DNA of 64,000 bases from Owenia fusiformis (taxonomy: Eukaryota; Annelida; Polychaeta; Sabellida; Oweniidae). Under the pieces are notes generated by a model that saw only the letters and a list, made by a program, of their open reading frames with translations, was not told where the DNA came from and searched no databases. Shown here one piece after another: positions 60,501 through 64,000 of the stretch (its first letter is position 1; every line of letters begins with the position of its first letter). Both the position numbers and the translations under genes were made by a program. The stretch covers positions 5,027,730 through 5,091,729 of the forward strand of contig CAIIXF020000007.1 of NCBI GenBank assembly GCA_903813345.2. Direction: 5' to 3'.

Positions 60501-61638
60501 AAAATGGGGTCTACTTTCCCACTTCTTTTTGACCGGAAGTGTTTTCCTGACCTCGGTGTGTTGCCGATTTTTTCGTTTTTTTTCCTGGCTAGATTAGTTT
60601 TTAAACCTTCTTTACAGTGATCTAATGATTAATTAAATGAATTATAAAAAATTTAAATTCGTATCCTCATTAGATCAGAATTTATTAGTTTTCTTTCCAT
60701 CATTTGTTTACTTCCGGTTTGCTGTTGAATAAATATTTCTTGTTAACATTGACGTGAGCACATCATAATAGTTGTGAGTTCAAAATGCAACCCGGACAAT
60801 AGCAAATGTTTATGATTATAACTATTACATACGATGCAGATCATGATTTACCCACTAGTTTCCCAGTTTATAACTGCCTGTTGTCCTGCCGATAATATGT
60901 GAAACTTTTACAAGATAATAGTTTGCACGTCAATTGCCATGCAAAATATTGCACGTCACTTGACGGACATGACGGCAATTGCCGTTATTATCTATTGACA
61001 TGCGCACTTATGCTTCATAATTTCACGTCAATTGTCGTGCAATATGGCAATTGCAGTACTTCACGTTAAATGGGGTTATCGTCTCCACTGTTATATATTT
61101 TGTGTACTTTTTCTGATTTAAACCAAAGTATGACTCGGTGGACTTATTTCAGTGTAAACATGTATATTTATAGTTTCAGTTTATATTAACTCTGTTAAAT
61201 GTTACAACATGATTATTTTATTGCCACATCATTAAAGCAAGAGGCTTGCAGCCTTGGATACACTTGAATATTTATTTTCATTGACTTGAACATAATGTAA
61301 TTTGACACTTGTTATTGTAGTGACTCGTCTTATTGTAGAGAAACTTGTTATTGTAGTGACTCGTCTTATTGTAGAGAAACTTGTTATTATAGTGACTCGT
61401 CTTATTGTAGTGAAACTTGTTATTGTAGTGACTCGTCTTATTGTAGTGAAACTTTTTATTGTAGTAACACATATTATTGTAGTGAAACTTGTTATTGTAG
61501 TGACACATATTATTGTAGTGAAACTTGTTATTGTAGTGACACATGTTGTGACAGAAGTGAATAAAGATGGACATTGTCCACGAACGCTGAAGTTTCTCTC
61601 TGCTCTACTAACTGGAAAATGGATTGTTAACTTTGAAT
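51454..61638 (+). CDS. BARD1: BARD1, BRCA1-associated RING domain protein, 3'-truncated by window
   Basis: Exons 51454-51533, 54184-54240, 55377-55540, 56163-56876, 57148-57497, 58012-58092, 59124-59296, 59604-59848, 61537-61638; 1,966 nt in phase, 655 residues so far (human BARD1 is 777). Order: RING (24-60) with Cys24/27, Cys40, His42, Cys45/48, Cys57/60; disordered Lys/Ser-rich middle; ankyrin repeats (~443-570); BRCT1 (~585-655). Known of the family: the RING pairs with BRCA1 to form a ubiquitin ligase for histone H2A, the ankyrin repeats read unmethylated H4K20, and the BRCT pair reads ubiquitinated nucleosomes. BRCT1 keeps the TLK Lys and a Thr where human has the phosphate-binding Ser. 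An in-frame TAG about 55 nt upstream supports the start. The last exon ends in phase 1, as needed for the Trp that follows in BARD1; BRCT2 is outside. Confidence 0.95.
51733..53547. mobile_element. Nested inverted-repeat element in BARD1 intron 1
   Basis: Outer ends AGCATGGGCTTTCAACTAGA (51741) and its inverse near 53517-53539. Inside, an inner pair of arms of about 130 bp (51764-51893 and 52462-52590) are near-perfect inverted copies, including CTTCTAAAGGTTAGAACCCG and GCTAACATGCTAAATATAAG. No transposase found. The same terminus occurs as a fused palindrome at 3899-3922. Confidence 0.75.
54184..54240 (+). CDS. BARD1: BARD1 exon 2: RING core
   Basis: Acceptor GTGATTTTAG, donor CTGCAG|GTAATG; phase 2 in and out. 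It encodes [19 protein letters not shown], aligning residue for residue with the human RING core. Confidence 0.93.
54512..55124. mobile_element. Inverted-repeat element in BARD1 intron 2
   Basis: Ends GCTTAAAGGAATATTCCTTG and CAAGGAATATTCCTTTAAGC are exact inverted copies; similarity continues inward for roughly 200 bp with gaps (GGAAGTGATGTCATCAACTC versus GAGTCGATGACATCACTTCC). About 610 bp, no coding frame. Confidence 0.85.
55377..55540 (+). CDS. BARD1: BARD1 exon 3: RING end
   Basis: Acceptor TCTTTATTTTAG, donor CAAAG|GTATGT; phase 2 in, 1 out. It supplies CPVC and the following helix [18 protein letters not shown], which in BARD1 packs in the BRCA1 heterodimer. Confidence 0.94.
55541..56162 (+). 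other. BARD1: BARD1 intron 3
   Basis: AT-rich intron with a TAGCGGTCA/TGACCGCTA inverted pair near 55897-55925. Short open frames here show no family features. Confidence 0.6.
56163..56876 (+). CDS. BARD1: BARD1 exon 4: disordered central region
   Basis: Acceptor TATATTATTCCAG, donor AAACAG|GTTTGA; phase 1 in and out, 238 codons. Acidic first half; then a basic patch [14 protein letters not shown] that could be a nuclear signal; then a Cys-containing stretch ([14 protein letters not shown]). Corresponds to the large central exon of vertebrate BARD1, with little sequence conservation. Confidence 0.88.
57148..57497 (+). CDS. BARD1: BARD1 exon 5: Ser-Pro repeats and first ankyrin start
   Basis: Acceptor CTTTATATTTAG, donor ATAAAG|GTATGT; phase 1 in, 0 out. 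About seven SPR/SPK/SPS units ([17 protein letters not shown] and onward) look like proline-directed kinase sites; it ends with [12 protein letters not shown], the start of ankyrin repeat 1. Confidence 0.92.
58012..58092 (+). CDS. BARD1: BARD1 exon 6: ankyrin repeat 1-2
   Basis: Acceptor GTATAATTACAG, donor CCATTG|GTAAGA; 27 codons, phase 0. [20 protein letters not shown] closely matches human BARD1 ([14 protein letters not shown]). Confidence 0.96.
58440..58980. repeat. Degenerate GGTCAAAAAGGTC tandem repeats in BARD1 intron 6
   Basis: Five or so units of about 120 bp with TTTGACCTTCAATGACCTTC, CTCAAGGTCAAAAA and TTCAAATCTGACTTTAGATT. Same family as 7140-7525 and 8376-9040 in the EPAC intron; a GGTGGTGACATGTTGTCATG end lies at about 59010. 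Confidence 0.8.
59124..59296 (+). CDS. BARD1: BARD1 exon 7: ankyrin repeats 2-3
   Basis: Acceptor ATATGTTTTTAG, donor TGCAG|GTTTGT; phase 0 in, 2 out. [16 protein letters not shown] and [20 protein letters not shown] match the BARD1 H4K20me0-reading ankyrin surface. Confidence 0.96.
59604..59848 (+). CDS. BARD1: BARD1 exon 8: last ankyrin, linker and start of BRCT1
   Basis: Acceptor TTTTTTCTCCAG, donor CCAAG|GTTTGT; phase 2 in, 1 out. [10 protein letters not shown] closes the ankyrin domain; a ~30-residue Pro/Thr linker follows; [20 protein letters not shown] begins BRCT1 with Thr at the phosphate-binding position. Confidence 0.94.
59865..61094. mobile_element. 1.2-kb inverted-repeat element in BARD1 intron 8
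   Basis: Left ACAGTGGAGACGATAACCC then ATTTAACGTG; right CACGTTAAATGGGGTTATCG then TCTCCACTGT: near-perfect inverted ends of about 32 bp. Flanks are TTAT and TATA, so a TA-type target site is possible. The right part holds several GACGTGCAA / TTGCACGTC words. No transposase. It begins 17 bp after the exon 8 donor. Confidence 0.85.
61321..61536 (+). repeat. BARD1: 36-bp minisatellite of duplicated 3' splice sites
   Basis: Six complete 36-bp units at 61321, 61357, 61393, 61429, 61465 and 61501. Each begins TGAC(T/A)C(G/A)T, like the true exon start TGACACATG, and ends TTGTTATTGTAG (ATTATAG or ACTTTTTATTGTAG in variants). An internal ATTGTAG gives two AG sites per unit. All units are open in the exon's frame. 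Confidence 0.92.
61537..61638 (+). CDS. BARD1: BARD1 exon 9: rest of BRCT1
   Basis: Acceptor TTGTTATTGTAG, donor TTGAAT|GTAAGT; phase 1 in and out. VTHVVTEVN and [19 protein letters not shown] match BRCT1. I chose the acceptor at 61536 because it joins Q to VTHVV as in human STVTHVVV; six upstream copies of the acceptor could also be used in frame. Confidence 0.9.
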
Positions 61639-62364
61639 GTAAGTATTTTTTAATACATGTGTTTTTAGGGCGTTTTAATCTGGGCCTTGTGGATATTATA
61701 TCATGCCTGAAACATTATGTAAGAAGGCGGGAAATACAATTCTGATTGGGTTCCTGTACTTTGATTTAGGTGGGCATTATGTGTAGAAAGTGGATCAATA
61801 TGGCAATTCTCATTTAATCGTTCTATCACTGACCCAACGTTTGCATAAAAATGAATCTTAACAGAATGCATAGGGCTTAAGGTATTGAAGCGTAAGAAAA
61901 TATTTGGGTATAACTTTAAAAGATTTTTCTTTAAAAGATGCTAAATCAATCTCCTGAAAAGTGTACAAACAAAAGTGAATGGGTGCGCCACCAACAATTT
62001 AGCATTACTTGTACATTTCTGCATTGATCACAATATGACGATCATGCAGGCAATGTAGAGGGTCAGGATCTTAGTCAAAGTTGCATTTTAGTAATTTACA
62101 AAGTAAATAGATACTTTAGCAGGTCATGACACTTTGTTATGTCAATGCTTTGTTTTCTCTGTTCTTGCTCTAGGCTTCAGTTGTGTTTTCAGTTGCCCAG
62201 ATAATTAAATGTCTAACTTTTTTGTGGTGGGTTTTCAGCATTCAGCATCTGTGACAAAGGACTTGGTCTGTGTCTGTAACAAATGGCAAGTGATGACATT
62301 TTGCATATAATACCTTGTCTCTTTTTATTATTAGCTCACATGGTGAGATTTTGCAATCACTCAC

Positions 62365-62430
62365 TTGTCCGTCTGTCTGTCCGTCCGTCCGTCCGTCCGT
62401 CCGTCCGTCCGTCCGTCTGTCTGTCCGTCC
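62365..62430. repeat. (CCGT)n/(CTGT)n simple repeat
   Basis: GTCCGTCTGTCTGTCCGTCC and further CCGT copies, preceded by TTAGCTCACATGGTGAGATT. It heads the satellite array that follows, as (CCGT)n heads the element at 1246. Confidence 0.9.
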
Positions 62431-62439
62431 ATCAACAAT

Positions 62440-64000
62440 AGTGGCACGTTTTAAAACCTCTGTCGATAGGATTCCTGTTTTAAGTTATTTCTGTTCAACA
62501 TCAATACAGAAAACCCCCCTATGACTCCTGGTTCAAAAGCTCGCCTATTTTCAAAATGGCCGTCACTTTTGTCTCGTGAAATTCACTTTTAGCCCATTTC
62601 CTAGCTAACCTCTGTCGATAGGATTCCTGTTTTAAGTTATTTCTGTTCAACATCAATACAGAAAACCCCCCTATGACTCCTGGTTCAAAAGCTCGCCTAT
62701 TTTCAAAATGGCCGTCACTTTTGTCTTGCGAAATTCACTTTTGACCCATTTCCTAGCTTTACAAATAATTTCAGGTGTCCTACATTGTAAAAATCCATGT
62801 CAATGTAAAGATTAGATATATGAAATGATTTTGTTACAAAAAATCAGCGAAAAATTGTATCCATTTTTTTATTTTCAGCCATTTTAGTTAACATTGATTT
62901 GTCTATCTGACTCGCGAAATCCACTTTCTGTCAATAACAGTGGCACGTTTTAAAACCTCTGTCGATAGGATTCCTGTTTTAAGTTATTTCTGTTCAACAT
63001 GAATTCAGAAAACTCCCCTAGGCTATGACTCCTGGTTCAAAAGCTCGCCTATTTTCAAAATGGCCGCCATTTTTGTCTCGCGAAATTCACTTTTGACCCA
63101 TTTCCTAGCTTTACAAATAATTTCAAGTATCCTACATTGTAGAAATCCATTGCAAAGTATAGAGTAGATGTATGAAATAATTTTGTTACGAAAAATCAGC
63201 GAAAAATTATATCCATTTATTTATTTTCAGCCATTTTAGTTAACATTGATTTGTCCATCTGTCTCGCAAAATTCACTTTTGGACCATTTACCTTAAACCC
63301 TCTGTCGATAGGATTCCCATTTTAAGTTATTTTTGTTCAACATCAATACAAAAAACTCTCCTATGACTCTTGGTTCAAAAGCTCGGCTATTTTCAAAATG
63401 GCCGTCACTTTTGTCTCGCGAAATTCACTTTTGACCCATTTCCTAGCTTTACAAATAATTTCAGGTGTCCTACATTGTAAAAATCCATGTCAATGTAAAG
63501 GGTAGATATATGAAATAATTTTGTTACAAAAAATCAGCGAAAAATTGTATCCATTTTTTTATTTTCAGCCATTTTAGTTAACATTGATTTGTCTATCTGA
63601 CTCGCGAAATCCACTTTCTGTGGCACGTTTTAAAACCTCTGTCGATAGGATTCCTGTTTTAAGTTATTTCTGTTCAACATCAATTCAGAAAACTCCCCTA
63701 TGACTCCTGGTTCAAAAGCTCGCCTATTTTCAAAATGGCCACCATTTTTGTCTCGCGAAATTCACTTTTGACCCATTTCCTAGCTTTACAAATAATTTCA
63801 AGTGTCCTACATTGTAAAAATCCATGTCAATGTAAAGAGTAGATGTATGAAATAATTTTGTTACGAAAAATCAGCGAAAAATTATATCCATTTATTTATT
63901 TTCAGCCATTTTAGTTAACATTGATTTGTCCATCTGTCTCGCAAAATCCACTTTTGGACCATTTACCTTAAACCCTCTGTCTATAGGATTCCCATTTTAA
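62440..64000. repeat. ~340-bp tandem satellite, running off the window
   Basis: AACC(C)TCTGTCGATAGGATTCC occurs at about 62455, 62607 (short unit), 62954, 63295, 63634 and 63970. From the third on, spacings are 336-341 bp and two unit types alternate: one preceded by GTGGCACGTTTTAA, the other by GGACCATTTACCTTAAA. Every unit contains CCTATGACTCCTGGTTCAAA or a close variant and TTTTCAAAATGGCC. Confidence 0.88.

Larger units (their letters stand above)
61639..64000 (+). other. BARD1: BARD1 intron 9 to window end
   Basis: The exon for the BRCT1-BRCT2 linker, which should start by completing a Trp codon, was not found; most of the stretch from 62330 is repeat. A decayed GGTGACATTTTG repeat piece lies near 62160-62310. 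Confidence 0.5.

Noticed and set aside
61278-61574. Minus-strand frame of [12 protein letters not shown] repeats
   Set aside because: It is the antisense of the 36-bp splice-site minisatellite; no independent gene evidence.
62315-62524. Plus-strand frame with Ser-Val-Arg-Pro repeats
   Set aside because: It is the translation of a (CCGT)n simple repeat.

Overview
This is a eukaryotic window, almost certainly from an invertebrate animal: AT-rich DNA, spliced genes with GT-AG introns, long repeat-filled introns, a tRNA-derived SINE family, many short inverted-repeat elements, and (CCGT)n-headed repeats of a kind common in molluscs and other lophotrochozoans. I cannot name the species. Every exon boundary below was read by eye from splice motifs, reading phase and family similarity.

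Left part (1-19323, + strand): the 3' nine-tenths of an EPAC/RAPGEF4-like gene, a cAMP-activated exchange factor for Rap GTPases. Sixteen exons join in phase into 919 residues: tail of the first cyclic-nucleotide domain, DEP, second cyclic-nucleotide domain, REM, Ras-association and CDC25 catalytic domains, ending at the family's usual C-terminus. The first exons lie left of the window. Introns hold a (CCGT)n inverted-repeat element, a palindromic element, a Tc1/mariner-like element, SINE copies, a recent 1.2-kb tandem duplication and a 42-bp minisatellite. From 19324 to 28482 there is no convincing gene: 3' UTRs of two convergent genes plus repeats.

Middle (28483-40904, - strand, 5' part possibly at ~50 kb): a giant scaffold gene, the most unusual item here. 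A 3.6-kb exon encodes about eight ankyrin repeats and a tail with 18 YxN motifs (GRB2-type SH2 ligands) mixed with KPLPEEP repeats (SH3-ligand-like). A 46-nt microexon joins it to a 5.9-kb exon carrying six copies of an undescribed short helical motif, several ETNIDD motifs, a charged coiled coil and three death domains. A last exon adds only Glu-Thr-Thr-Leu-stop, a class I PDZ ligand. The assembled protein is about 3,157 residues. I do not recognise a named orthologue.

Right part (51454-window end, + strand): BARD1, partner of BRCA1. Nine exons encode the RING finger, a disordered middle, the ankyrin repeats and the first BRCT repeat; the second BRCT lies beyond the window. The exon completing BRCT1 is preceded by six tandem 36-bp units, each carrying a copy of the 3' splice site and keeping the reading frame open. 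The window ends in a ~340-bp tandem satellite.

Layout: EPAC and the scaffold gene converge; the scaffold gene and BARD1 probably diverge from a shared region at about 50.0-51.45 kb. The three genes are not an obvious pathway: cAMP/Rap signalling, a possible tyrosine-kinase/death-domain adaptor, and DNA repair.
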